Assembly (NCBI GenBank): GCA_019055375.1
Contig: JAHQIW010005468.1
Location: 93,554-157,553, forward strand
Length of the DNA: 64,000 nt
Source: Parelaphostrongylus tenuis
Lineage: Eukaryota > Nematoda > Chromadorea > Rhabditida > Metastrongylidae
Reading direction: 5' to 3'
Both the position numbers and the translations under genes were made by a program. This document shows, one piece after another, positions 11,409-23,064 of the stretch (position 1 is the stretch's first letter; each line of letters opens with the position of its first letter). The notes beneath the pieces were generated by a model that saw only the letters and a program-made list of their open reading frames with translations, was not told where the DNA came from and ran no database searches.

Positions 11409-12231
11409 CTAAATCAGCATTTTTTTGGAGTAGAAAACCTCGAAGATATCTATTTGCCCTCACGACCCGTAATCAAAGTATAATTCAGATTTTGGGCATA
11501 AATTACAACAGCGTTCGAAGTGCTCAATATTAATCATATCTTTGGAGATACGTTGCGCATTAACCTTCATCAAGCAACGTGAAGGTGGTTGACTGCATGT
11601 TTTGGCGGCAGAAGGACACAAAGAGGTCTTTCAATGCAACAAGTCACTCTGATCCTCTCATCTAAATCGATTATCAGTATGCCGACCAAGGATGAATGAT
11701 TTAGTGGGTGCAGGGCTCAGGGACGAATCACGTAATAGGACAGTACTCTCCAAAGTACACCAAGAGAATGGTTTATCTGATACGCTTCAAAGAAAATTGC
11801 ACTTTGTGGAAAGCCAATCATGTGGAACTCAAAAAGCCCTGCTGTACGCAGGGGTTCACTGATTCTTAAGGTTGTACGTAAAGATGGGGGTGTACAATAT
11901 AATGGTCAAGATGATCTGCATCAAACTTGCTAATAGATCCCGCTTCCAGGTTTCAGCGAACGCTCACGTTTCTAGGGAAGTTATGCTAATACCACACTTG
12001 GTTGAGATGATGGCAGCACAAATACACAGGCATTCTCAGGAAGGATAAATCTCATACTCTGTTCCATACGTTTAAGGATTTACATCAAAACAATGAAGGT
12101 CTCACTCTGGTTGAATTCTAGTCTCCTTGATTTCGTATGTCTTTCATACTAAGTTTTTGATGTGTGGCACTCCTAGAGAATTCGTAGGAAAGTAAGGACT
12201 AAATATAACAGACTTTTGAGAGAACGCATAC

Positions 12232-12377
12232 CTTATTTGGAATCATGGACTGGAGAAAATGTGAAATCAGGTGTGCATTGGAGCACATATGACCGATCAT
12301 ATCAATGATTCCTGGCAGTGAGATTCGCGCAACTCGATATTCCTGGGAAAGGTTGAGGCCAATATGAAAGTCGATCC
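12232..12377 (-). CDS. Copy A exon 5
   Basis: 146 bp, phase 1 to 0, acceptor ...CTATTCAG and donor GTATGC. Encodes GIDFHIGLNLSQEYRVARIS plus LPGIIDMIGHM, joining EPN of exon 4 to give the family string EPNGIDFHIGL. Intact. The adjoining intron 4 (12430-12620) is alignable to copies B (32720-32910) and C (63440-63640). Confidence 0.78.
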
Positions 12378-13544
12378 CTGAATAGGTCACATTAGAAATC
12401 ATCTTGAGATACATGTACGAAGTCGAGGTATACATGAAAGGGAGATTTTTTATCTATACGGGTTTTTAAGCATTCTACCACCTCATAGAGGTAAAGATGC
12501 TTCTAAACTACTGGCTTTGATGTAAAAGCAGAGATATTGCATTGCTCACTTCGGCACCTAATACCTCTGTGACACTCCATCCGTACAGTGAGAAAAGGAA
12601 AGTCACGAACGAGCTTATGGACACAAAATGCACCCAACAACAGGCTATCCCAAAAAACTGTAATCTGAGGAAAGAAGTTAGTCTTCAACGGTACCCCGTA
12701 CAGTACTTATATAGCAGTAGCCACGATCAAGTGGTGAAAAGTATCACAAAAAAAAGACTCCGTTCGTTGAAAGAAACTAAAGAAAATGCACTGAAATTGA
12801 TGGATGTTGTAACCTTTCCAAAATGACTACCATCGTATTTGGAGTCACTGAAAACTTCGAATATACAGAACGTAGTTTTTCTTATTATCCAGGATTCTTT
12901 TCGTCTCTACGTCTCAATGGAAAATGAAGGATAAGTCGCAGTAGAAGCAAAAATTTGTCCAGAATTACTGGTGGGAATGTCAATATTTATAGGAAAAGTT
13001 TATAGGACAAATATGATCATGACGCTGTCTAGTATGTAATTTTTTAGCCTGCAAGAAAAATGGCCTGACAAGGCCACGGTACCTATTTGATAAACTAATT
13101 TGATCATACTTATTCAAAACCTGCCTTGATACATTCTAACTGCACCATCAACCATCGACGCTGCAATACTCCACAAAAATTCTGTATTTTTTAGCAGCAT
13201 TGTAGGCGAAGCAACATGTGCAGAACTTCCAAGAAAGAATTTACAATGCTTAATTGTATCATAGTACATACACTACATTTTTAACGAACAATTACTTTTC
13301 TACAAACAAGTGATTGTTTTGTTGTTCACTGGGAAGCATCGGCCTTGTTCCTACTATCGATATCCTGAATGAAACCTCTTTCATTGATATCCTATATGTT
13401 GCTTATTACAAAACACTCTCTAATGGTGATAAAAATCTAAGAACTACTATACCATGATCACAACGCGCAACGCTTGCAGGTCATCTGCGCCACTTCCAAC
13501 GCGAAAATCAAATTCGTGTTAAAAGAAACAATGTATTTATCATA
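12378..13544. other. Intron 4 of copy A, 3' part
   Basis: No coding sequence recognised. The first part, to about 12620, is conserved with introns of copies B and C, including AAAGCAGAGATATTGCA. The open frame at 12542-12826 lies in this intron and is not supported by the paralogues. Confidence 0.45.
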
Positions 13545-13932
13545 GGCGGGGAAAAAAAATCCAGGAAAATACTTGCAAAACATTTATTTATGCACTTATC
13601 ACACCCGAACAAAGGCAGAGCTAATAGTCAAAGTACTCCCATTCAACTTCAAGCACTTCCTGCCACTTTCCGGCAAAAGATCGATTCCAACTGTGCCTTC
13701 GCCCCAAGCCAGATTGATACGTTCACTTGCCATCGTTAAATTTGAAACCAACAGCCATTCGTCCATCATCAACAACCTAGTTTGCTCACTTGTTAACTCC
13801 ATATTGAAATAAGTAGATAAATCATACACCAATCAGCGCGAGAGAAGACGGGCTTTCAAATGAGCCCAAAAACACAAAGAAGTGGCCGGCACCCAAAAGA
13901 GTTACAAGCTTTTTTTAAGAACTTTTCCAACC
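13545..13932 (-). mobile_element. Second internally deleted mariner MITE
   Basis: Same family as 9055-9603, but shorter (388 bp). The minus strand reads LTMASERINLAWGEGTVG, jumping straight to IDLLPESGRKCLKLNGSTL, so the helix-turn-helix is fused to the far C-terminus by a larger deletion. Ends are GGCGGGGAAAAAAAATCC and, inverted, GGTTGGAAAAGTTCTT. They are related to but more eroded than the other copy. TA precedes the left end. The right end abuts a TA microsatellite. Confidence 0.78.
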
Positions 13933-13934
13933 TT

Positions 13935-13936
<2 letters not shown>

Positions 13937-14003
<67 letters not shown>
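13937..14003. repeat. (TA)n microsatellite
   Basis: Almost pure TA repeat with one phase switch near 13974. It separates the mariner MITE from the 5' end of the RTE element. Confidence 0.95.
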
Positions 14004-14006
<3 letters not shown>

Positions 14007-17000
14007 CCCTCTCCCTCTTTGAGGGATTCCGCCCGCTTAGTCGCGAGGGCACGCGGCGCGTCCCCAGGTGGTGGATAGGGGAATAAAACGCGAACCAAAA
14101 GCGACCGTGTGCTTCTCAGAGACGCAGGTGGATTCAGGGATGAGCTCCCTGCTCCTGCAGCGCCAACTTGACAAAAACTCTATTTCTACGAGTCAAGTCG
14201 GCAAAAGCCTGCAATCAAGCGGCTGGGAAGTACATGGGAGGCGGTTAGGAGTCGCCTCCAACAAATAAGCTCCTCCCGCTCCTCTTAGAAGGCTGGTAAG
14301 CTACTCGTGAGTACCCAGCCCCCACGTTTAGAGCCTGGCAAGCTATACGTTGGGTATCAAAATGCCAAAAACAGTAACAAATATGGGCTTCATTCCCCTG
14401 ACTCTGAAAGAGCCCCTGGTACGGCAGCGCCAGGTAGGACGAGTACGAAGAGGCTGCTAAAATCTCAGGGCCGAACTAGGCTGCCACGATCGAAAGGGAC
14501 TAAAATGACGATCTGTACCTACAACGCAAGAACCCTTGCTCAAGAATCCACTGTAGAATATCTATTGATTCAAGCAAGAAGACTAAGGTACGACGCATTG
14601 GCCTGGCTGAGACGAGAAGGCGCCATCCTTTTCACGCGTTTATGACACCGGAGAAGAACTGTTCCTTGGTACATGCGATCGCAGAGGAGTCGGCGGCGTT
14701 GGCGTCATCGTCAAATCGAATTTGACCGTGAACATCTGATTCGTTTGAAACAACTAACAACCCGTATCGGACGATTACGGTTGAAACGATGTGGTTCTAT
14801 GCCGGCTTTGACCATCTTCGTTGCTTACGCACCAACATCAAGCTATGACGAAGACGAAGTCGAAGCGTTCTATATGGACCTCAAAAATTTCTTCAGAGAA
14901 GATAATAGATTCTTCAAGGTCATTGTCGGAGATTTTAACGCAAAAATTGGACCTGGAAGAACGTTTGAAGAACGTCACATAGGAACCTACGGACTAGAAT
15001 GGAATGAACAGGGTGAGAGGCTATCTGAGTTTATCATGGGACCCAAACCATCCATGGTAACTCGCAATTCCAAAAGCATCTTTCTCAGCGATGGATGGGA
15101 GTCTCCCATTGGAGAGTACCATAACGAAATAGATCACATCATAGTAAATCGAAGGTTTTGCCTGACCGACGTCGCTGTTGTTCCTAAGTTCTAGACGGGA
15201 TCAGACCATCGCCTCCTTCGAGCAACGTTCCGTTTTTCGAGGAGAGGAGAGAAAGCCGCTAAATTCAAACAGCGAAGTCCCAGAACTACAATAAACTGCG
15301 ATGTATTCAAATCATTACTCGGCTCTTGGAAATATACCGTTGTCGACAACATCGACGAAGAATACGATCGACTCGTTGAATATTTTCACGTTGCCGCTAT
15401 AAAAACCGAGAGTCCTAAGGTCACGAAGAGACGCTTGTCTCCGCAGACACTCGAGCTGATACGTCCACGTGGAATCGCACGAGCTGCAGGCAATCGAAAT
15501 CTTACGTCCAAACTTGCGAGACGCTGCAGAGAAGCGATAAAAGAAGACCTCAAAGAGAGAAGAGCAGCAGTTATAGCAGAAGTTGCAGAAGCTGGGAAGA
15601 GCATTCGCAAAGCCCAGCGAGGCTTCTCCAACTATAAGACCAAGATAATTGCACTCCGATACCCTGACGGGACGCTTACAGCTTCGAGAAGGGCTATGGA
15701 GAAAATCATCCACCAATACTACTCTGATCTCTTCGCTAGCCATGTCCTCTTACCGTCATATAAATTGAAAGAGAACGAATATGTCGTTCCACCGGTCCTC
15801 CCTTCCGAAATTCGACATGCTATATTGTCGGTGAAGAACAGAACAACACCCGGTCCAGATAGGATTAGACCAGAACACCTGAAGAACCTGCCGCCAGTTC
15901 TCATCGACACCCTGGCTCAGCTTTCACTCGCTACCTGCCAGAATGTAAGGCCCCGATTCAATGGAAAACCAGCAAGACCGTATTGTTGTTCAAAAGGGAG
16001 ACCTTCACGACATAGGCAATTATCGTCCAATCTGCTTGCTGTCCGTTGTCTATAAACTCTTTACTCGAGTCATCTTAAACAAGATTGACAGAACACTGGA
16101 CGAAGGACAGCCATGCGAACAAGCAGGGTTCCGAAAAGGATTTAGTACCATAGACCACATTCACACGATTACAAGACTCATTGAAGTTTCACGAGAGTAC
16201 TAACAACCACTCTGTCTCACTTTCATCGATCTGAAGAAAGCCTTTGATTCAGTGGAAACAGAAGCGGTTATAGAGGCTCTGGATAACCAGGGCGTCCCTA
16301 CTCAGTACATAATGATCCTTCGTGAGCTTTCTAAAGATTTCACGACCAAATATCTCCATTCTACAACAATATCACCATTGACGTAAGAAGAGGGGTTCGA
16401 CAAGGCGATACAATTTCGCCAAAACTATTCACTGCCACCCTACAAAACGTCATGCGAACATTAGAATGGGACGAAATGGGAGTGAAAATTGACGGTCGAC
16501 AATTAAACCATCTTCGCTTTGCTGACGATATCGTTCTCATAACACCAAACATCAGCCAAGCGGAACGAATGCTGACCGATTTCGATAACGCCTGTGGAAA
16601 GATTGGTCTTCAACAGAATCTAACGAAAACAATGTTCATGATGAACGTATGGGTTTCTAATGCCCCATTCACGCTCAACGGAACGACAATCTTCCGAATG
16701 CTCCAGTTACGTTTATCTAGGTCGTGAAATCAACATGATGAACGACCTAGCTCCAGAGTTGAGCAGGAGGAAACGAGCGGCTTGGGGAACGTTTAAGAGC
16801 ATCGAAGATGTAGTGAAGAGGACAAAGAACATCCGACTCCGTGCCCACCTTTTCGACTCGACAATTATCCCTGCCCTAACGTATGCAGCAGAAACCTGGT
16901 CGCTACGTAAGCAGGATGAAAGATCACTTGCCGTTATCGAACGCGCAGTCGAAAGGTCGATGCTAGGAGTATCCCGTATTTCGCAAATGAGACAAAGGAT

Positions 17001-17400
17001 CCGAAGTTCCGACCTACGTCAACGATCGAAAATCAGAGACGCCGTTCTACACGCCAGGATATCGAAAATAAGGTGGGCCGGACACGTGATGCGCTTCAAC
17101 GACAACCGATGGACGAGAGCCGTTACCGACTGGATTCCTCGGGACGTCAAGCGCTCTAAAGGAAGACCACTGATCCGTTGGTCCGATTTCTTCACGAAAG
17201 CGATGAGAAGAAAATATGATGCTCAGCGAATCTCTAGAGCGAGGAGGACCCACTGGGCTACTCTTGCACGCGATAGGGAAAAATGGAAGAGTTGCGGGTA
17301 CCCGCTCGAGTCACTCGACGATCAACGGGACGACAGGTGATACAGGTGATATAAATAAATAATATAAATATATATATATATATATATATATGTATAAATA
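14004..17400 (+). mobile_element. Near full-length RTE-type non-LTR retrotransposon, inactivated
   Basis: Apurinic/apyrimidinic-type endonuclease then reverse transcriptase. Endonuclease: MTICTYNARTLAQES from 14505, then FVAYAPTSSYDEDEVEAFYM, VGDFNAKIGPG near 14930 and GSDHRLLRATF near 15200. RT: TTPGPDRIRPEHLK near 15845, GNYRPICLLSVVYKLF near 16016, FIDLKKAFDSV near 16225, GVRQGDTISPKLF near 16393, and the active site FADDIVLI near 16518. The C-terminal tail (KIRWAGHVMRFNDNRW, RRTHWATLARDREKW) ends at TGA 17338-17340, followed by an A/T-rich simple tail to about 17400. It is dead: frameshifts near 14600-14750, TAG at 15192, TAA at 16201, and shifts near 15920-15960, 16350 and 16690. It sits antisense in intron 4 of copy A and is the best reference here for the other RTE fragments. 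Confidence 0.9.
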
Positions 17401-17788
17401 TTGGTGGTGATAATAATATTCTCAGAATTTTCTACTTTTTAGACACTTAAATCTCTGTTTCCACAGTGCTTTTTTTTACTGTGCGAGTCACAGTACTTCT
17501 AGCGTTTAACTTCTTTTTTGTCTTTTTCTTTTACGTCGTAGAATACTGACTGAACGCGTCTTCTCGAAATCTCCAGGAAAGGATGGCGCATTTTTCATTT
17601 AGTTGTGTATGGTGATCGTCATGTACTGCTTAGAAGTTTCTACACGTTACTGAGGTAATAATCAAACTTTGTTTTTAAGCTTACACATGAAATCTGTTGT
17701 GCTTACGTTGCTAGGTCGACGACACTTCTTTTGATTTCTTCATATTAATTGCTCAAATCAATAAACAACAGAAAATGCTCTAACTGAC
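17401..17788. other. Intron 4 of copy A, 5' part, with repeat fragment
   Basis: Contains ACTGTGCGAGTCACAGTACTTCTAG near 17479, which recurs near 48590 and 50785 (ACTGTGCGAATCCCAGCAC). This is the edge of a dispersed repeat. No coding sequence recognised. Confidence 0.4.
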
Positions 17789-18013
17789 CGTTTGGTTCGG
17801 TGACTTCTTCTCTTAGAAACTGCCCAATACCACGTCGTTTATCATCAGTGTGCCTCACGATTTGGTCCACCAACCATCCATAGGTGAATACATGGTATCC
17901 GGTACTGATTCCAGGTGTGAATTTTGGTTTCTCCTCCTCGAGTACCTTCCTCATGAGGTTGTGATTGACTGCCATTTCTTCAGTGATTATAGTATCCAAG
18001 TAGGGAAGCCTGA
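17789..18013 (-). CDS. Copy A exon 4
   Basis: Encodes RLPYLDTIITEEMAVNHNLM, then EEEKPKFTPGISTGYHVFTY and GWLVDQIVRHTDDKRRGIGQ to EEVTEPN, donor G|GTCAGT (phase 1). Acceptor choice is not simple. CAG|GCTTCCC gives a frame that cannot be joined. CCAG|TCAGGC, four bases earlier, gives phase 1 and joins exon 3 if that exon ends at 19766. Copy B has one extra base at this point. The GYHxxTYGW stretch occupies the position of the second catalytic region of the fold. Confidence 0.7.
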
Positions 18014-18762
18014 CTGGAAGTGTTTCCTTTGTTTTGAACACTTCAACAGGATAATTTTTCAAGTTCTTTAGCTAAAAGTGATTTACTTGAAAGCATAGCA
18101 TTCTAGCCATCAAATTCACTGTTTACAACATTCCTCTAAGCACTGAACTCTGCTTGAAAATATGCGATTCATTGTGATTTCAATATTGAGATCGCACATT
18201 TGTCTTTCGCGTAAGAAGATACTAAGTAGGACATGATGTGGCGTGCCATTACAGAATATATTTTATCAGACAGACTGCAGGAGTTTGAATTGTCGTCTCG
18301 ATATAGTTTCATTGTTGTCTGCCGAACAATTGACGGCTCATCAAGATTGCAATCCTGCTTACTATCGTTCCTTGCTCATTTCTCCGCAAACATCTTCCTC
18401 GAGGCTTTATCATGCTTTACACTCGCGTTATTTCCATTGTTAGGATAGACAAATCATATTGTGCTGTTCTTGTACATGTTGCTATGCTCACTTTATTTTT
18501 TCACGTATACTAATGGTAATAACTCATCCTAGTCATACACCTATGTATCCTGAACGCACTTCACTTGTGCATTCTTCAAATTTTATTTCTATCTACAACA
18601 CTATGCAATTTTATATTTTCAAACCGACTATGACTGATCTGCGCATATACAGTATGAAGGCCTGATTCATGAAAAATCCGTGGTGCAAAGGTTAAAAAAT
18701 CAAGCTGGATGGTTTTCTGATTACTCAGTACATCTCGTACGCATAGTTTGAATGCTCGATGA

Positions 18763-19320
18763 TTACTTACTTGGATACTTACTTGGGTACCTCGAAGGTT
18801 CGTCTTCACAAATTATGCCGACCCAGCACATCTTCCATTCGTTTCGCCTTCTCGCCATTGTCATCCATGGCGGTGGTTTCATTCGAGCATGGCCATTGCG
18901 CGAGTTCTCATATCGTGATCTGTTGAATATCAGCAGGAACGAATACAGCTGATGCGAATATAGATATGAATACAGCTGATTAATACTTCTAATGAATACT
19001 TCCGCCCAACGTGTAGGTGATAGTCGTCGTGACGGGTGCATTCTCGTGGCGTCCATTCCATAGTTCGTTTCATACATCTGTCGTTCATCTTCTTCGATCA
19101 TCTTCTTGCTATATTGACGGCCCATCTGTGCTTCGCTATCGATGTGAATTCTTCTGGACCACAAAGACGAGATTACAAGCCGGCTAGGTTTGTGAATGCT
19201 GACTGATTTTCAGAAACGTTCAAGCGCTCTGTGAGTTCTTCACGGTAATCTTGACGTGACCGAATTATCAGCCCAGGTTTCCGCTGCATACAGAGTGCTG
19301 GAGGGTCTGATTACGATTAC
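18763..19320 (-). pseudogene. C-terminal remnant of a second reverse-transcriptase family
   Basis: The minus strand reads, in pieces, VIRPSSTLYAAETWAD, RRIHIDSEAQMGR, SPTRWAEVFIRSINQL and PPPWMTMARRRNEWKMCW. This is the same kind of RT tail as the RTE element (RWSDFFTKAM, THWATLARDREKWK) but clearly a different family. Internal deletions and frameshifts. It lies in intron 3 of copy A. Confidence 0.6.
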
Positions 19321-19344
19321 GAAGAGCAACATGAAGAAGAACTT

Positions 19345-19465
19345 ACATAGACGAAGGGAACGGCATGAGCCACATTTGGGCCTCTCAAAGGAGCCACTGA
19401 CCGATTAGTGAATCTGAAACTCCGTGCCCACAGTCTCGAATTCACGCAATCCTTCCAGCGCTCTT
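19345..19465 (+). pseudogene. Second RT family, short plus-strand fragment
   Basis: The plus strand encodes ATFGPLKGATDRLVNLKLRA and AHSLEF, matching the RT region just before the YAAETWA motif. The family recurs at 35745-36010. It lies head to head with the minus-strand fragment at 18763-19320, suggesting two insertions or an inversion. Confidence 0.5.
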
Positions 19466-19765
19466 TGTGCAAAAAAAAAACATGGGATAATACCTCAACT
19501 ATGTCAAATAATTTGCACACCATCCACAGTACAAACGAAGTTTTCTGAAATTAATCAGCATTACCACCATAGAAAACAACTGTGCGAGAGAGAAACGAAT
19601 GATGCTGGGAACCGCACTATCAGTGAAGACGAGCCAGCCAAGAATCCAAGTAAACAAGTTGTCAAACTTTATATTAAGTCTGCTGTTTTGAATCAGAGTA
19701 CCTTTAATATGAACGATAAAAAACTGCCTAATTTGGCTGAAGGCCCTCGAAATTGAAATTACCAC

Positions 19766-19940
19766 CTACCATATGTGACATCACCCACTCGATGGTGATA
19801 TTTCCTTTGCCATTTTTCGCGAATCCTGGCCAATGCTTTGAGACGAGGTCATCGTATCTTAATCTTCCACGGTCCGCAAGAATTGCTATGCACACAGCTG
19901 CAACCGCTTTCGTTGTTGAGAACACGACGCTAAGAGTGTC
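19766..19940 (-). CDS. Copy A exon 3 (catalytic STTK exon)
   Basis: Acceptor TTTCCTTAG. Encodes [20 protein letters not shown], then [18 protein letters not shown] and [16 protein letters not shown] is the S-x-x-K nucleophile/base motif of class C beta-lactamase-like enzymes. The obvious donor is right after ATG (GTAGGT at 19764-19769), but it gives phase 0, which does not fit exon 4. The alternative GTAG|GTGGTA, ending the exon at 19766, gives phase 1 and M-V-V-R-L-P, close to the family's MAGL. Confidence 0.75.
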
Positions 19941-20236
19941 CTAAGGAAACAGTGATAAGTCTGATTTCTGCTTTTTTGCTTTCTGCATAATAATCTTAGT
20001 GAAGAGAAATTATATTCCTGGATCACCAGATGATATTCGAAAATTTGTGAAACTTGTCATATTTTACGGAGAGAACATCACGAGATAGAGGCTCGTTGAC
20101 ATATTATAAAACGTGGAGCCTGTTTGATTAACCAATGCAAAATGGGTATCTTGCTGCTGAGGAAGCAAATGGGAGAAACCGGCCCTAATATCGGAAGTTC
20201 TTCCAAGAAATCGATTTCTTAAGAGTTTTCCACCAC

Positions 20237-20360
20237 CTGCTTCCATTTTCGATCCGCATGTTGATCGGCGTATCCGCCCCACACATCAACCACTTTACGC
20301 CCTTTCACAAAAACCGCCAATGAAGCTCCTTCTGCTTCCCAACCATCCAAGAAATTCTGC
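20237..20360 (-). CDS. Copy A exon 2
   Basis: 124 bp, phase 2 to 0, acceptor GAGCATTCAG and donor GTGGTG. Encodes [20 protein letters not shown] and [19 protein letters not shown]. The [19 protein letters not shown] stretch is the typical first beta-hairpin of LACT/LACTB-type domains. Intact. Confidence 0.78.
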
Positions 20361-20591
20361 CTGAATGCTCATTATGTCAATAGAAAGTTAATAAGATAGG
20401 CTGCATAAGATGAATTGATGCTAAGTTTTGAAAATTTTATTCTGATATAAGAATTCGTCTACTTAAATTATCGCATTTGCAGCATTATTTCAACTTCATT
20501 TCTGAGAATGTTTGAAGAAATATTTTTTTCTCAAAAAAATTCTAACAAATATCGCGCATAACCATGGTTTGAAGTTACTAATCAAACTAAC

Positions 20592-20734
20592 TGAAAAGCT
20601 TCGCGAACACCGTCAAATCCTTCCTCAGCTTCACCTTCAAAATGGAGCGGATATTCAGTGTGAATCATATTAATGAAAATGTGTACAACCGTTCCGAAAA
20701 GGGCAAAAATTAACGCGTATCGTAACAGACCCAT
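20592..20734 (-). CDS. Copy A exon 1 (start codon and hydrophobic N-terminus)
   Basis: 143 bp, ATG to donor CA|GTTAGT (phase 2). Encodes MGLLRYALIFALFGTVVHIF, hydrophobic and likely a signal peptide or anchor, then EYPLHFEGEAEEGFDGV and REAFQ. The start is supported by paralogous exons at 38408 and 44576 that begin at the same MGLLRYA. An acceptor-like TTTTCAG ends one base before the ATG. Confidence 0.78.
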
Positions 20735-20735
20735 T

Positions 20736-20742
20736 CTGAAAA
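20736..20742 (-). promoter_or_regulatory. Candidate spliced-leader trans-splice acceptor, copy A
   Basis: TTTTCAG then A then ATG on the minus strand. The paralogues have TTTAG-A-ATG at the same place (38410-38416, 44578-44584). A 5' UTR of one base after a strong acceptor is typical of SL trans-splicing in nematodes. A conventional upstream non-coding exon cannot be excluded. Confidence 0.5.
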
Positions 20743-20889
20743 TGTAGCGATTCTTAAGCCCAATCGTATCAAATAGAAAATCATGCTAATCAGCAATTTT
20801 TACGAATGTTTACGACGAATTCACAACAGTGTTGAAACGAGAATAACGATAATGCACGTAGTAGAAAGACGACGGATCTCGCTCACAGA

Positions 20890-22140
20890 GAGGTCTAAGC
20901 CCGATTAATCGCCCAAGTACGTGGCACGTCTCGAGGTGGTGGATAGGAAACTAAACACGAATCATAAGCGAAAATGTGATTACCTGAGGCGCAGACGAAC
21001 TCAGGCTTAAGAATCTGATCTAAAATCATTTCAATAGTATGGCTGTTAAACAAACCCACCGTCCAAAACGTTTATATGGGAGCGGTCACCAGTGTGCTGT
21101 AATATACTGCGAAAAACTAACCTCAATCAGGCAAGAAAATGAATCTGAGAAAGGAAACTATAGATATGTATATATATATATTTTTTGAATCTATTTCCTA
21201 CTACTTATTCACTTTTTTTTATCATTTTCAATTTCATTGAAGGAAAAGGACACTTCGTAAAATATTTTTTATCACTCATGCCGAAATTTATAGCCACATC
21301 CTCTTACCAGCATGAGAGGGATAGATGGATCGGTCGTTTCGGAGGTTTTTCCTCCAAATCGACATGTTAGTTCGTAGGTGAGGAATTCTTAACAGGCTAT
21401 CTGCCGCAGTGCATGATTCATCCATAAGAAAACCAACAGCACAATGCTGTTGTTCAAAAGCGCAGACTTCCGCGACATAGGCAGCTACTGCCCAATTTTC
21501 GTGCTCTCTATTGGCTATACTTTCATGCAAGTCATCCTGAACAGGATTGATAAAACAGTGGATGAAGGGCAATCTCCGACCAAGCGGAGTTTCGAAAAAT
21601 CGACGCCATAGCAAGACTTGCTAAACCCTCACAAGAGTACAAAAAACCACTCTGTTTCATTTTCAGTAACTTGGAGAAGGCCTCTGGTTCATTCGCAACA
21701 GACGCTTATAAATGATCTGGGTTACGAGGACGTCCCTACTTTGTAAACAAAGATTCATTTTAGACTATATAAAGATTTCATGACTAAAATATCAACTTTC
21801 ATCATAATGTTATGTTCGACGCTAGGAAACGGGTTCGACAAGACGAAATCATCTGACCAGAATTATTTACTGCCACTCTCCAAAATGTCATTTGAACATT
21901 GAAATGGGAAAACATGAGAAAAAAATCAATTGCCGCCAATCGCACCATCCTTGTTTTGCTGTTGATACGCTCTTCTGTCACCGAAGGCCGACCATGAGTA
22001 GCGAATGTTGCCAGATTTCGATAACGCGGCGAGTCCAACAAGGTACTATTGCACCCAACAGAGAAAAATGGGAGTTTTACGAACACCCGCTCTAGTCACT
22101 CGACGATTCGAGAGTCGATTGGTGGTACAGTTGTCAACAG
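20890..22140 (+). pseudogene. Old RTE remnant upstream of copy A
   Basis: 20890-21010 matches the 5' leader of the 14 kb element (GGTGGTGGATAGG, GAATCATAAGCGA, TGAGGCGCAGACGAACTC). Pieces of RT follow at 21430-22120 (GCTGTTGTTCAAAAGCGCAGA, ACTGCCCAATTTT, CTGCCACTCTCCAAAATGTCAT, the 3' AACAGAGAAAAATGGGAG). Most of the middle is deleted. Similar leader pieces sit at the same place upstream of exon 1 in copies B and D. Confidence 0.7.
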
Positions 22141-22532
22141 AGGAAACAAGGTAGTTTCGTGCTCCGAGCGCTCGAGGTTAACCAGTTCTTTATTCTTAAA
22201 CTGTGAACTGGCATGTAATTTTCACTGAGTAGTAGCACAATACCTAAAATCTATTCCTTTCTGAATGTATCACTGAATTAAGCAGTATCAGTGGAGTCGC
22301 ATAGATTTTAATTGGACAATATCGTCATGCGATCACCTTATCTTTTGACTGCAGCGTTATGTTATTGACATTCTCACAGGATAGTCTAGAGCTTATTTAT
22401 GATGAAAGGCCCTCTGCCTCCACATGCATCACAATAACACACATGTGTTATAAGTACGTATCTTTCTGAAACTATTTTTCGTCAGTTTCCGCCCCTTCAT
22501 GGAAACATCGCAGACTGATTAGAAAGGAGTGG

Positions 22533-22640
22533 TGTATAGAATGGGCGTCAGTAGTCTAACAGATTAGAGCACGCGCTCCCGTATATTTAGGTGGGGGTAA
22601 AAATCTCGCCTGACGCGAAAGTTTTGCATATCACTCTACA
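22533..22640 (+). repeat. SINE-1 (tRNA-like), degraded
   Basis: Reads GGGCGTCAGTAGTC..TTAGAGCACGCGCTCCCG..CTCGCCTGACGC, then AAAGTTTTGCATATCACTC and TACTGGGTACATCGC. It matches the tRNA-like head and tail of the family better preserved at 42.98-43.08 kb. The B box is weakened. Confidence 0.55.
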
Positions 22641-23064
22641 TTACTGGGTACATCGCAGACTGTTCACTGAACAATTCTGATAACTTGTTTTTTAGTCCAT
22701 AAAAAGGCGGTTAAAATATATGAGTAATCTGACTGGTGGGAAGAAAATTTTTGAAAAAAAAAGTATCTACGTGCGTTTACAGAACCAATTAAGGAGGTCA
22801 CCATGCTGAAATTATTGCATGTGATTGCAAACTATAAGCACTATAATGGAAAAAAGCGATCGATGTTATGATGTGAAGTGATCATTCTGTCACTGTGTCG
22901 ATTTTGCGCCAATTTATCAAAATATGTAATGTAAGAAGACGATTATGAGGGTACGTTGATGTAGGTTAGTTTCAAGGATTATGATTGATTATTAGGGATT
23001 CACGCCTTTACCCGTACGTTACATCAAAATTTTTGAGAATTTACGGTTCTTTTCATTTATATTT
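22641..23064. other. No gene recognised
   Basis: AT-rich sequence without recognised coding, RNA or repeat content. Confidence 0.3.

Larger units (their letters stand above)
7610..20734 (-). pseudogene. Copy A: LACT-like serine beta-lactamase-domain gene (8 exons, broken 3' exon)
   Basis: Exons read from 20734 down to 7610 and would encode about 425 residues, normal for nematode LACT/LACTB-like proteins (class C beta-lactamase/esterase fold; substrates in animals largely unknown). Exon 1 holds a hydrophobic N-terminal segment (residues about 3-22), suggesting a signal peptide or anchor. Exon 3 has the nucleophile motif STTK in [11 protein letters not shown]. Exon 4 has GISTGYHVFTYGWLVDQIV. 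Exons 6-7 hold the HAMEQAAAFGIGNARSL and GHGFLY blocks. Exons 1-7 can be joined in frame. The exon 3-4 join needs a donor four bases beyond the obvious one. Exon 8 lacks its start and acceptor, so the copy is probably non-functional or has an altered C-terminus. Introns hold mariner MITEs and a dead RTE. Confidence 0.7.

Noticed and set aside
13937..14003. Origin or promoter-like AT tract
   Set aside because: A plain TA microsatellite between two mobile elements.
17745..20734. Horizontal transfer of a bacterial beta-lactamase
   Set aside because: The fold is shared, but the gene is split into eight spliced exons with nematode-type splice sites and belongs to the animal LACT/LACTB-like family, so no recent transfer is needed.
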